From contig LLEY01000022.1 in assembly GCA_001414485.1 (NCBI GenBank), positions 124,001 to 188,000 on the forward strand: DNA of 64,000 nucleotides, given 5' to 3'. This DNA is from Calycina herbarum (Eukaryota > Ascomycota > Leotiomycetes > Helotiales > Pezizellaceae). Made by a program: the position numbers and the translations under genes. The number at the start of each line of letters is the position of its first letter. Position 1 is the stretch's first letter. The notes beneath the pieces are model-generated. The model saw only the letters and a program-made list of their open reading frames with translations, was not told where the DNA came from and searched no databases. Positions 45,292 through 57,327 of the stretch are shown here, piece by piece.

Positions 45292-48200
45292 ATGGATCCC
45301 ATAACGGCAGTGGGAGCAGTGGCCAGTATCATCACACTGGCTCAAACCGCTCTGTCGTTATCAAAAGCCCTCTACACTCTCGGGTCAGCGGTACAATCAG
45401 CGTCGGAGGACATCGAAGCTCTCGCCGATGATCTGAAAACATTCGCTCAATCATTGAATCTTCTCTCACGATTGCTGGAGGATTCAAAATCGTGGTATTC
45501 CGATGATGTTTACCTTTTGACAGCCAAGATCATCAAAGATTGTGCCGATTTGTACGAGAAAATCGATAAGATTTTGGTCAAATTGGGTGGCAATGGCAAA
45601 AATACATGGAAGATACGGATGAAATTCGTGTATAAAGAGGGGCAGATAAGGAAATTGATGAAGAGGCTTCGGGATATGAAGGGGAATCTTGCTACGGTTT
45701 TGATGAGTCTACAGGTAGACTTGCAACTTTCACTATTGTAGGCTTCTCGAAATCGATTCAGACTTGATGAAAAACTAGGCTAACGAGTTGCCAGAAATAT
45801 TTCAAGCTCCAGCAAAATTCAGAGGTCGCCCGAGAAAGAACTTGATTCAGAGACTATCAGACATTTGAAGGCTGCCCAAAACGCAGTGGAATCTTGTAAT
45901 TTCTTGCCCAAATACTCTTCCGAATCCGACTTGACTCTCAATGACGAAAAATCACTTCAAGCAAAAGTGATCGATGAACCCCGTCGGCTCAAATCCTTTG
46001 CTCCTTTGAATGATACCCACTCGTTTATTGCGCTTTCTGGGAGCCACGAACCTTCTGATACAGCAGCCAAATTGGTCTGCAAATCAACCACCGGTCCATT
46101 GTTTGCCCAATTGAACCCGGCAAATCACGAGAAGGCCGATGAATCCGAGTTCCGAAGCCTCAAGTCCGTTTCTTCGACAGAAAGCTTCAAAAGTGCGGTT
46201 TCCGTACAGAAAGAACTGCTCGATTTGGCCCATGAAGTGAAAGCTGTGAAAAGCGTGCTGCATGCCTTTCGGACTGCTCTCGATACTCTTGACAGTCTCA
46301 TCGAGCGACGTATTCCAAACAGAGATGCCTGCTATCCAGCCGCTCTGCAATTGAAATTAACGCTATTTGATGGGCAAAAACAAGTCGAGGATACCCATCT
46401 AGGCTATTGCAAGAAATTTGGCATCCACTATGTCAAGAAATGGAAAGATGCCGGTAAGTTTAAAATCCACTTTACTATTTGCTGTTGTTTTGGGCCATGC
46501 TTACAACTCCAGATTCAGGAAAACTCCACGACATTTCCATCCATATGATGCGAGCTGTAGTTACCTCGCTTCACATGCTCTCAGCCGAGCACGAAGTGTT
46601 GAATATAGGCGGATTCGAAGCTTTGTACCGAGTGTGTGAAAAGTGTCGAGGCGAAACCGTTGGTGTGTTGTATGCAGTGGCATATGATGGTCCCAGTAAA
46701 CCGAACATTACTCCTCCATGCCCCGATTACAATATTTACACCCAGAAACCACGAACACCAAATACGAGTGAACCTCTTAGGAAGGAGGCTCCAGAAAAGA
46801 GCCTCCCTTTCATAGGTTATAACTTTAAACGTTTCGAAACGAATTATGAACCCCCGGTTAACGCACAGACTGAACTGCCGAAGCCAGAAGTAGTTCTTTC
46901 TTCTCCAAGTTCTGCGCCTACGCCAGTGAGTATACCAAATTCCCGAGACCTGGTGGGTCCATCACCGCCCATGCGGCGCCTTGTCGCCCCTCTGCCTCCG
47001 GGAATTAGCGGTTTAAGTGCACAATCTTTGAACTCCAGCCCTGTGCTGCAACGACAACCACCACCATCACTCGGACATGGCCCAAGTAATTTGTTCCGAG
47101 GAATTGGGGCAGGTCCATCATCAATGTTCGCACCGGCTTCCCTTCCCCAACGGTCCTGCTCCCCCAACTCACCAGTATCAACAGACGCCATGGACTCTCT
47201 TTTTGAGAAGCTTAGAGCTGCCGCTCCACCAGGAGGAGATCAACGAGACCGAAGAAGACGAGCACGGCTACAAAATCCTGACGAGCTTCGCGTCGCCTCT
47301 GGTCAAAACATTCCCCACCCCGCTGAGGGGGGAACGATGAGCCCAGAGAACGATATTGCTGAACAATCTGCCATGATTTTGCAAACACAGCAACAGGCTG
47401 GGCCTGAGTCCCGCCCAGTCCAAGCTCCCGCATACAAGAGAATGAAAGGACTAAAAGGGTATCGAGCGAGGAGGCTAAAGCAGAATAAAAAAGGCCTTTC
47501 ATTAGCTGACCCTAAGGCTCAGAAGAACGACCGGACTGGCGAAGATAAACCCATCGACATTCCAACAGGTACTTTACATTCGGAAGGTGCTACTGATTAT
47601 TCGTCTCAGCAGCCAGTAATGAATGGTTATCCTTCAACATCTGCAACGCCAAACCCGAACCACCTCCGAGCGAACTTCTGCAGTTCTGTCAGCACTTCTG
47701 CCAACGACGATGAAGAAAGTGATCTCCAAGCAGCAACTGGCTTAGAAGCTATGCGCGTAGCCGAAGAACAAGAGCAAGTTGGGCCCTCAAGGCTAAGTGC
47801 AAAATTTGCATTCGCACAAGAAGCTCAATTGAACCATGCTCAGCATCTGGCCATGGCTTGTAGGTCTCGTCCTTTCCCCTGGTTTCGCTGATGCCTACGC
47901 GAGTACTGACATTCCGCCTCACTTAGCGCAGCAGCAGAACCAATCGGCACAACAGGCCTTGGCTTGTAAGTCTCATTCTCTTTCATTGATGCATATGCGA
48001 GTGCTGACACGCCACCTCATCTAGTCCAGCAGCAGAACCACCAGTTTCAATTGCAACAACAGCAACATCATATGATTCAGCAACAGCAACGTGCCAGGCA
48101 GATGATGCAGCAACATTATAGTGGATTGCCGAACCAGCAATTATCCCAAGCGCAATACCAGGCAATGCAAAGAGCAAATCCTGGTATGGCACGACCGGTC

Positions 48201-50866
48201 AATTTGCCCAAGCATCTTCAACAAGCCCAGGCCGGACTACAAGCTCAGCATACATTGCAGCAACAGCAACAAGGTCAAGTTCAACAGCAGGTGTGTGGTT
48301 ACCTCGGGCCTTTTTCCATCTTGCATACCCCACGCCATCTATCATGCTAATAGCTTCTAGCATCAACAGCGGCGTATTGCTCAACAGATAGCTATGCAGC
48401 ACCAAGCAGCCCAAAACGCACAAGGACGTGGTAATTCTGCCACAGCACCACTGATCTATTTACCTAATGAACCATTACACTCTCCTGCGTATAGTCCGAC
48501 TAGCCCAGGTATAGAATTTTCATTTGATTCTTTCCAGCCCAGCGATAATGATTTCGGCTTAGAACGTGAAGATTTCAATTTTGACCGATTTGTGGTGGAC
48601 GGGGACCAGAAAGATGAAGAAATGGGAGAAAGCACCGAGGCGCCAAATTTGAGTGCAAACCATCTGGCAGCTGATCTGAACGGCAGTGCCCCCAACCCAC
48701 CAGTATCACCTGGCGCCGTGGACTTTCTTCTTGACAAGCCAGGAGCCACCGCTCTACAAGCACAAGACGGAAGTACTCGACGCCACGAGTCTGTGCCTAA
48801 AGTTGTTACTGTTGAACGGGAGCCAGAGTTCGTGCGTAATCAAGGAGGAGCTAGCGACCATAGTCTCCATGATGCCGAAGCTGCCTACCAAGATACCAGC
48901 CACCCTACAGTACCAATCGCAGAGGGTACTATTGAAGATGCAGCTGCAATAGTTGCAGGTGAAGAATATCGAGGGTCTAGGTCTGAAAAGAGACGCAGTG
49001 AGCGACGACGGCTTGGCCGAGAGCCTGACCGGGACCCCATTCAAGAAGGAGCAGACAAAGCTTACCGCGAGATCGTCATGGCTCAAAGGGTAGCATCCCA
49101 AGCAATTCGCTCAAGCTCCGCCTCTCCTGGTGGTTCGGTTGCAGGAAAAGAAAAAGCAGACTTAGCCCAATATACCGCCCCTATCGCAGCTGGTACTATT
49201 GGAGCTGCAGCTCAAAGTGGTATTTTTGAGAGAGACAACTTTGTAGATCACAATGGGCCCGGAGAAGGTATAGACAACAACGCGTATTCTGAAAATACAT
49301 TTCCCATACCTCAGAAGGACATGACGAATCCAGAACAGGGCACACCCATCCCGTTTAACATGGAAGTAACGATGTTTGAAGATTTGGATGTTGGCGAGGG
49401 AGTGGATTACGACTCCCAGACCCAGGGTTGTGAAACTGGTGCTATCACCAAGTTTATGGTACCCTATTCCATACATGGAGCAAGCGATAACAACTTTGCG
49501 TACGAAGATAATAGTGACCTCTATGACAGTGCCCAACCGCTGCCTCCTTCCGAAATTGGCCCTTACTCCGGTCTTGGTTATGAATTGTCCAGTTTTGTTG
49601 AGCCCGGAAAGAAACAAGAAGGAAATGTCCACGCAATGGAGAGCTCAGAATCCTCGAAATCTCCAAGTCCTATCCCACAAAAAAGGAAGAGAGTAAATAC
49701 CAGACAGAATGAGAATAACAATGGAAATGAGCGAAAGAAAACCCCGAGCTCAATCAAGAAGCCAGAGGAAACCCCTCCAGCACTCTTTTATCCGCTTGGG
49801 GATCTACAGCAAGTACAAGTTCAAGAGGAAACCCCCAATAGTAGGGATGGGGAGTCTCTCAAACGATGTGGTCGTGGTGGGAGAGGCGGTTTTAGTGGAA
49901 GGAGAGGAGGGAAAGCAGGTTCTGTTGCGTCTCCTAGCCACGAAGACTTCAATGAGTCGTTCCGTCAGCAGCGAGAGAGTTTGGTCTCGAAATCAGGACT
50001 ACAAACTGATGAAAACTCAGACCTCTGGTCCGCTGCATATGAAAATATGTGTAGCTCAAAGGCAATGGGATACATCATACTCAGCATCGAGATAGAGAAT
50101 TTAGGCATCGAGACCCTCCCGCATTCCCAAATTGCAAAGGAATTATCCAAATTGGTCCGAGATATGCCAACAATCCTCAATCCCGACCCCAGATTTGCCG
50201 AGGTGCTTGCCACACGGGACAGCATCATTGCAATACTTAAGATGGTAGATCAGCAGCTTGGGTTTGAACTTGCTCTTGTTGGGTGGTCTTGTGTTTGGAA
50301 ACTTTTATCTGTACGGTAACTGTAGTTCCCCTCATTCATAACTCATACCTCTGACATCAACAATTTAGAATCACGAGGACCTCCTCAGCCCCGAAAACGA
50401 AAATTTCATTTCCACTCTCAAGAACACGTACGCCCAACTGCTAGAAATAACAGGACTCATCGCCCGATACGCCGTCATGGAAAACCTCTATCGAAACTCC
50501 CCAACAATGACATTGAAACCCGAATACAAATCCTCTCTCTACCAGCTCTGCCTCACGATGCTATGCTACTTCTCGTCGGCATTTGAGTTACGAAGAGCAC
50601 AACTCACTGAAGTCAAAACGGATGGGGGAACGAACGAGGCCGTTTTTAGCGAGGAGCATAAATTGGGACTTGAGAAACAGCATGAATGGAGGTGTGGGGC
50701 TTTGCTGGGTGAGATCAGGGTGGCAGATGATTTGTGTAGAGGATTCAAGGTTGTGGTTGATGTTAAAGAGGATAGTGAGAGCGAGATGAGCGGAGAGGAT
50801 GGGAGCGATGAGAGTTGGGAGCAAGTCGGCGAGGAAGAGGGGATGAGTGATGCGATTGTTGTTTGA
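45292..50866 (+). CDS. Large protein: fungal STAND-type N-terminal domain, Q-rich and disordered body
   Basis: Proposed exons are 45292-45714, 45823-46453, 46513-47859, 47927-47965, 48025-48290, 48361-50310 and 50369-50866 (1,717 residues). The 45823 acceptor and the 50311 donor are the least certain joins. Residues 1-141 (MDPITAVGAVASIITLAQTA, SLSKALYTLGSAVQSASEDI) are the helical N-terminal module common on fungal NLR/STAND proteins. No P-loop, NACHT, NB-ARC or repeat domain follows. Residues about 210-400 hold a folded segment (GYCKKFGIHYVKKW, VLNIGGFEALYRVCEKC). Next come Pro/Ser-rich disorder, a Gln-rich block (about 800-905) and SPAYSPTSPG (about 943-952), which resembles an RNA polymerase II CTD heptad. 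An acidic tract follows. The C-terminus (IARYAVMENLYRNSP, SSLYQLCLTMLCYFSSAFE) is again helical. Role unknown; a scaffold or regulator is a guess. Confidence 0.72.
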
Positions 50867-51608
50867 GCTTCCATATCGAGAAAGGGAGTACGACAATCCA
50901 CTTGTGATACGCCGAATGTTGTTCCAAATTCTTAGGTGATACGAAGGACATGGAAACACCCGAAATACGTTGTACGCCTTTTCTTTAATCCACACGGTAC
51001 AGTTCGTTCGTTTTCGGGGGCTTTTGAAGTACCACGAAACCTCATCGGCCATTGGATTTCTCGGTATTTCGTTTGTGCCACTTATTTGGTTGCTGATGTG
51101 AGAATCTTATGAGGTGAGTAAGAGATTTAATGCAGATCTCCAAAAGCTTGTCATGGTTTAACTCAGCCCTGTATTGGCCTCTCGTTACGAATGTGCGGGG
51201 CGAAGCATACTTCCTTCCGATTTCATTCACTTACGGGCATTTTCGGAATTTTCAAAGTATCAACTGTCGCTTTTTGTGCTACTGGTTGGGTCTCACAGGT
51301 GTAAGTCTGAGGGAGGACCGCAGATGCAACTATTGTTACTGCGAGCGGGGAAGTAAGTATGATACTTAAGTTCTTATTTCCCTTGAACTATGCGCCTTTC
51401 TCTGCCAAATTCAAGGATCGCCACTTGCGCAGTGAGCTATACTGAAATCTCTCAAATTGAACAAAGTCCCGCTTAAGTTATGTCAAATTAACTCTACCCT
51501 TGTCACAACAAGCATTCACCCTGTTCCAAACGTTGGTCCAACGTCAGAATTTAGTTTTTAAGTATCCAACGTCTCGACACTCAACGACTCCTCGATCAAC
51601 AATTCGAA
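50867..51608. other. Intergenic, nothing supportable
   Basis: Promoter region of the adenylation-domain gene at its right end. No other feature. Confidence 0.45.
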
Positions 51609-53364
51609 ATGGCCTTTCCCAATGGATTGCAAGTCTTCGACGGTGGGAAATCAGCGCCTCAGGAGGACACTGGACACCAGCGAGGCGAAAGACTTCTTCC
51701 GCATGTGCTCGAGAAATTTGCAGCCGAGGATCCAGATTATGTCGTTGGCATGAATGCGGTTTATGGCACCGATGCTCCAACGCCGGTTACGTTTACCAAA
51801 CTCACGATTTCTCAACTCGAAAATGGGGTCAACTACATGGCTTATTGGTTCGAAAAGGTGATCGCTGAGCATAAGCTAAGCCCTAGCGAAGTTATCACTT
51901 TCTACGGGCTCCAGGATTTTCGATACCTCATACTCGAATTGGCAGCCATCAAGATTGGCCACCCGTTGCTACTGGCACGACCCGTCAACGCTTTGGTCAA
52001 TACGGTGAACCTGATGAAGATAACGAAATCGAAGTTGCTCTTTTTCTCCGGGAATTATGGAAATCAACAGGAGGACTACGAAAGACTTTTTCCTGGTACA
52101 AAGATGATTGGGATTCCATCAATGGAAGAAATGACACACACCCCGACGAAGAATTACCCTTACACCAAGACATGGGAGGAGGCGAAAAATGACATCGTCA
52201 TCATTATCCATACCTCCGGTTCAACTGGAAATCCCAAGCCAATTCGTCTCAACAACCTCTATCTCAGACGAGTCGACAAGGAAGCCGATATGCCACCCGT
52301 CGAAGGAAGAATGTGCGCTACTATTGATCTCTGTAAGCCAGGAAAAGCAGCTTACATCGGAACAAACTTCTATCATCTTAGTGGACTCTCTTTCGTATTC
52401 TGTGCTCTCTTCAGCAGATTTACGGCTGTCCTTGGACCCGCTGATCAACTCCCTACAGGGAAGATTGCTTGTGATATGATCAAGAGTATGGAATTCAGTG
52501 GTTTTCTCATGGTACCTAGTCTTTGCGATTGGGTGTTTAGTGATCATGGGGAGGAAATTAAAGAGCATCTTGGGGGGTTGGATCATATCCAATGGCTTGG
52601 AGGTATGACCCCCATATTGTATATATTTTCTCATCTAGACTAACATCCCCAAAGCACCTCTGGGTCAAGCAACGGGCGATTGGATCGTCAAAAATCTCCC
52701 CAATGTCATACTCTGGCAAATATACGGATCAACCGAAGCTTTTCTCCAACCTTTAATGGTGTCCCCTCGCTCCCACTGGAATTATATCGAACTCCACCCC
52801 GAAGTAGGCCCCTCTCTCGACCTCATCAACCCAGAAGAAGGTCTCTACGAAGTCGTCATCCGCCACCATCCAAATCCCGAACTCGACTGGACCCGCCCAG
52901 TCTTCGACATCTTTCCCACCCACAAAGAATGGCGAATGGGCGACGTAATGCGTCGATGTCGCGACCCCGGCTTTGAGAACTGCTATAAATTCGAAGGTCG
53001 TCTAGACGACATAATAACCCTAAGCACATCCGGAAAAGTCAATCCTTTACATATCGAGGTTGCGTTTCAGACTCATTCGCTGCTCAGGGGTGCTTTGGTA
53101 TTTGGAGAGGGAAGAACGCATTGTGGTTTGTTGGTTGAACCTAAGGATTTTAAGGTTGATGAGGGGGAGTTGATTGAGAGTGTTTGGAAAGTTTTGGAGG
53201 GGGTTAATGCGGGTATACCGGCTACCGCTAGGATTGGGAGGGGGATGGTTTTGGTTAGTGAGGAGGGCAGGCTATTTCCGAGGAATAGTAAAGGGGCGCC
53301 GGTTAGGAAGTTGGCCATCGAACTTTATCAGGATGAGATTGAGAAGTGCTATGGAGGGAAGTGA
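51609..53364 (+). CDS. Stand-alone adenylation-domain enzyme (NRPS-like)
   Basis: Two exons (51609-52602, 52655-53364; intron with GACTAAC branch site) give 567 residues. Core motifs are present: IIIHTSGSTGNPKPI (A3, phosphate loop, about residue 200), FYHLSGLSFVFCALFSR, WQIYGSTEA (A5), YKFEGRLDDIITLSTSGK (A7/A8) and a C-terminal GAPVRKLAIELYQDEIE with the A10 lysine. It most resembles the A domain of fungal A-T-reductase or A-T-thioesterase NRPS-like enzymes, which activate carboxylic or amino acids as acyl-adenylates. Those proteins normally continue with a carrier domain and a release domain. Here the frame stops cleanly after A10 and neither is visible in the next 1.7 kb. It could act with a carrier in trans or be a CoA-ligase-like enzyme. 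Confidence 0.88.
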
Positions 53365-55096
53365 ATGTGCCTAGGGATTTCTGAGGATTTAGGAAATGTG
53401 GAGGAAGTAGGCCGCAACTGCTGAAATCTTTACTTTGAGTTGTTTAATCTCGGCTTAAAAGTACTCTTTGTTCGACAGACACGACTTAGACACGCAGAAA
53501 TTTGTGAAACATATTTATTAGGTGACTTGGGGATGCTAAAGTCTATAAGAAACGACAAGATTGAAGAGGTCGAAATGAGTTATTGTAACATGGTTTCCAG
53601 AAGACTAATTTTCTCCACCCGGATAGCATGTTATTGTTGAATCACCAATGTTAGTATATGCATGGTACGATGGGATATCATAACCGAGATCCTACTTTTC
53701 TCTTGATAAAACTCTTCATTCAATTATTTATGGGAAATGCAAACTATCGTGGCTTTGAAAACTGCTTTCCTAAAACTAGTTATTAGAATGTACTTCATCT
53801 AAACCTTTTCATCAACACTAAAGACTTTCAGATATTGACCAACAGCCAACCGATCTTCGGCTTTGCTTTGAAGATTCGCCCTATTATGTTGCTAATCTTT
53901 CTATCTATGAATACACTTCGCTTCATAAAAATCCTCTCATGTTTCATTCAACATATTCGAATGAGAATTAGGAACACAAAGCAACAATTGTATAACAGTG
54001 AAGTCATTGAACTTGCTTCAACGATTTTCTATTCCTAATAAGCTAAACGATACGGATTGGGAAAATAAGGTGGAGTCGCTGGGCCTCGCTTAGTGCTAGG
54101 TCTTAGAACAACCCTGGGGCAGTCCTAGTATTATCTAAATTTTGACATAGTTACTGGACTCTCTGTCTTACCCCGCTTTCCGCTTTAAGGTATGTGACGA
54201 GCTGTCGACAAATCCTTTCTTTGCGACAAGGGATTCTAATATGCCTTGATTTTTTACACAGCTACGCGATTTACGTATAAAAAGCTGAATATGCTCGCGT
54301 GAGATAGTCTTGGTTCTTGGTACGGCGTACTAGTGAGTGACTCTCAGTGGTTACCTCGTTTACAACTAAAGAGGTACGATCATGGCGTGGTACTTTGGGG
54401 AAGGGGGGAGGGGGGGGGGAACAAACTTTATGTCATAATGATGATTTTTGTTGTAGATGGTTGTGGTTTCAGAGATAATTAAGATGGGGAACTGTTGCGA
54501 GGACCTATACTGATGCTCGTTCTGTATATAGGCCTGATAAGTTTCAGCGAAGCAAAAGGGGCAAGGGGTGTTTTTCCACCAACGCTTTATAACTTGCGGG
54601 CTGCTGTTGGTTATTTTTCCGGGCTTCAACGGGTAGTTGTGGTTATCGGGATAGAACCACAAGGTACCAAAGCAAGTTTTATCCATCTTTGTATCATTTT
54701 GGTGGGGTTGATAGCAGTACTATTTAGAATGCTGCTATCAGCTCCTAAAACCGAAGCTGGTGATGACTTTTAAGGGATTGAAACAGGTTCAAAGGTTGGC
54801 TACCGTAATGAAACCTGGAAAGATCATTTCTTCCCATGCACTGTCAACATTTCATATAATCAATTTAGATTCCCATGGGCCCGCAAGAGGGCTGAGTCCT
54901 TGGATACTGAAGCCAAGAACTTAATCGACTCGTGGATGCCTAACCACCTTTCTCCAGTCTGATTTACAACACCAAGGAAATTTGTACATCAAGATGTCAG
55001 CTTTTTGGTCAAAGAATGAGCATCCGAGATGGGGATTTTTGGAATTATACGTAGTATGAGAGGGCGAGTTTTCTACCTATGATATGTAAAAAAGTA
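53365..55096. other. Gene-poor stretch
   Basis: A 106-codon minus frame (54366-54686) and small plus frames have no motifs. A purine run (GGGGGGAGGGGGGGGG) lies near 54404-54419. I see no gene. Confidence 0.45.
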
Positions 55097-55791
55097 TACA
55101 GTCGACAGAAGTCTTGGGACACCTGCTTTTTTACACCAAAAAAGGCTAAACTCATCTTCTTTAATAATATATTCTAATTTAATCTTTAATTATTCTTATA
55201 AGAAACATGAGATTAAATCTCTTTATCTTAATAAAATCTATACTTTCTACTATTAGGTTTAGTCTTTTAAGTAGGCTATCGCTTATAAAATAGTACTACG
55301 GAGGTACACCGTGTAAAGATTGTAACCCCCACATCCCTGTCAAAATATTTTCAACCACATTTTGCAGCTGCAAAACACATCTAATTTTATTGGTTTAAAC
55401 ACGAGGTTCATGCTTAGATAGAGGAGTATACTTGTCTCTTTTTTTGTAAGTTTTCATAGTGTTGCTGTTGCGATGCAGGTGTTAAGATTCACAATAATCG
55501 ACAGGGGGGTTACAATAGAATTCCGGCGTTTTCAGGCCCTTTTCAGGCCCTTTTCGGGCCTTTTTCGGTGTAAAATTAGCTAAACTCCTAGTTATCTACC
55601 TTTAACGTATCCTTCTTCAATAATTAAGAATATAGACAACCTTTAATAAAATACTAGAAGTATTCAATATAGAAAAGTTAAAGAGTTGTTTATATATAAT
55701 ATCTAACGCTATAAAGCTAGAGAGAAGGTGAGTTTTAGCATTTTTTGGTGTAAAAAGGCAGGTGTCCCAAGGCTTCTGTCACCCGACTGTA
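55097..55791. mobile_element. Tc1/mariner-type MITE with about 40-bp TIRs
   Basis: The left end reads TACAGTCGACAGAAGTCTTG and the right end, reversed, TACAGTCGGGTGACAGAAGC. Both continue TTGGGACACCTGC.TTTTTACACC. The left copy lacks four bases (GGTG). TA flanks both ends. The interior is AT-rich with no transposase frame; it also has a short 12-bp-period GGCCCTTTTC tandem near 55532-55570. The 695-bp element is non-autonomous. Its ends (TACAGT) resemble those of the 7061 element, but the rest of the TIR differs. Confidence 0.85.
55319..55517. mobile_element. 199-bp TIR element nested in the MITE
   Basis: The left end ATTGTAACCCCCACATCCCT + GTC faces the right end GACAGGGGGGTTACAAT, whose reverse complement is ATTGTAACCCCCCTGTC. 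The match covers 17 bp with a 5-bp indel. The element lies wholly inside 55097-55791, so it inserted later. No target duplication is clear. Confidence 0.55.
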
Positions 55792-55862
55792 TAATTCCTC
55801 TCCGAGCCCTTGCATATGTCCCAACATCCACATTCAATCGAGCTATCCTTTCTCTTCAACCT

Positions 55863-56352
55863 ATGAACATTCAAACTTCGATCCCTCCCTTCAATTCCAC
55901 CACGGGTACCATAACCGAGTCTTTCATCACCCCTCAAAACACTACATCCACATCGCAACTCTCGGCTTATACTACTATCATTGCCAGCATGGCTGCTATA
56001 GCCTACGCTGCAGCAATTGACCCCGTCGCGGCCCCAGAATCAGGTTTAATATTCAAACAGATAACTGCGAAGAAGGACGTCTGTACTGTGGACCCAATCT
56101 CAACCGAGTGGGTAGTTCAAAATCTATTTCTGTCCGTCTTCAATTCATGGAAGCGAATACTAACTTGATCATGTACTAGGTAAATACACCGATACTATCA
56201 AACAAAGTCTTGTACAAGTGGGCATGGTTGCAGATCAAATCCACATCGATGGAACACTTTTTAAATGTGCCGCGAATGGCTGGATTACAAACCCAGTGTT
56301 CTGTACTCAAAGTTGCAACTCGCCCTATCCTTGGTTTCAAGGCGGATACTAG
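55863..56352 (+). pseudogene. Effector-like small secreted protein relic
   Basis: One piece reads QLSAYTTIIASMAAIAYAAA, a secretion signal without its own ATG (TCG stands where the ATG would be), followed by IDPVAAPESGL and KKDVCTVDPISTEW. A GTAGTT donor after TGG (about 56112) and a TACTAG acceptor (about 56179) frame a likely intron. Beyond it, in a different phase, comes KYTDTIKQSLVQVGMVADQI, then FKCAANGWITNPVFCTQSCN and SPYPWFQGGY to TAG at 56352. The two pieces look like one Cys-rich secreted protein, but the start is lost and the phases do not match. An in-frame ATG at 55863 gives a longer N-terminus that would not be a signal peptide. The family was not recognised. Confidence 0.45.
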
Positions 56353-57327
56353 AATTTCTGCAGCTCGTAGATGGATTTCCCATGAGTGTGGCAGTGTTTT
56401 TGTAGCGTGTCTTGTTTTATTAAAAGGATGTAGAAGAGGATGTTTGAAGGTATTTCTGGGTTGGGGTTTTAACTTCGTTATTGTGTCTTGATATTGTGAC
56501 CTTTTTTTCTTTTGCAGTGGATTTTGGAGGGTTCTTTTTACACTCGTTTAAAACTTTAAAGATTATTTCGTATCATTTCTTCTATCGGAGTATACAAGTA
56601 AAGCGATGATTGATCGCGTTTGTAACGTGGCTTTTATAACCCGAACCCAGACTCTCTAATTTCACAATAAGTGATCTAATCTTGCTAACAAATTTCTCAC
56701 ATAAACCCGAGAGAAATTTCTGTCCAGCGAATGGGAGTTAGTAAATCTGTTATTGGGAGAAAAGGAACATGCTAAGCGAGGGATTCAAGGGAAGAAGTGG
56801 CGAGCAAAAAAAAGGTAAGCTTTCTGACGAATCATTTTGTAACTTCGGAGATTGGATCAGGAAGGGGGGTTGCCCTCGCATTTAGGTATTAGGGTGCATG
56901 ATTTTGGATGGACTGCCTCTTATCTTCGGGAAGTAGTTTCGATCCCATGCACATTGGGCACCGATTCGTGGGTTTTGAAACATATGATATTCTACTTATA
57001 AGGTTGCTCAACTTGTGCTTAACTTTGTAGTGTGAAGCGATGGCGATTGATGTATGCGAATTTCCCCTATCTGCGAAAATCGACCATGATTCCATCGATT
57101 TTGCATGAATTTCAATCACTCCCTTTTTACTAGTTGCTTTTATTATCTAATTATTCACCTTAATCATACGCTCTCTCCCTACTCAAACTGTAAAGACTCT
57201 AACTTTTCCTATCCTCGCCTCTACTTATCTGCGAAAACCAGCATGTCGATAGAGCTCTATTGGCGTCTCAAGCAACTGTTGCGAGAAGTACAGGCACCTT
57301 CTTCAAAATACCTAGGCATATTCGATC
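56353..57327. other. Intergenic, nothing seen
   Basis: No coding or RNA signal recognised. Confidence 0.45.

Noticed and set aside
45292..53364. A secondary-metabolite cluster around the adenylation gene and peroxidase
   Set aside because: No PKS, P450, methyltransferase, transporter or cluster regulator lies beside them; the neighbours are unrelated.
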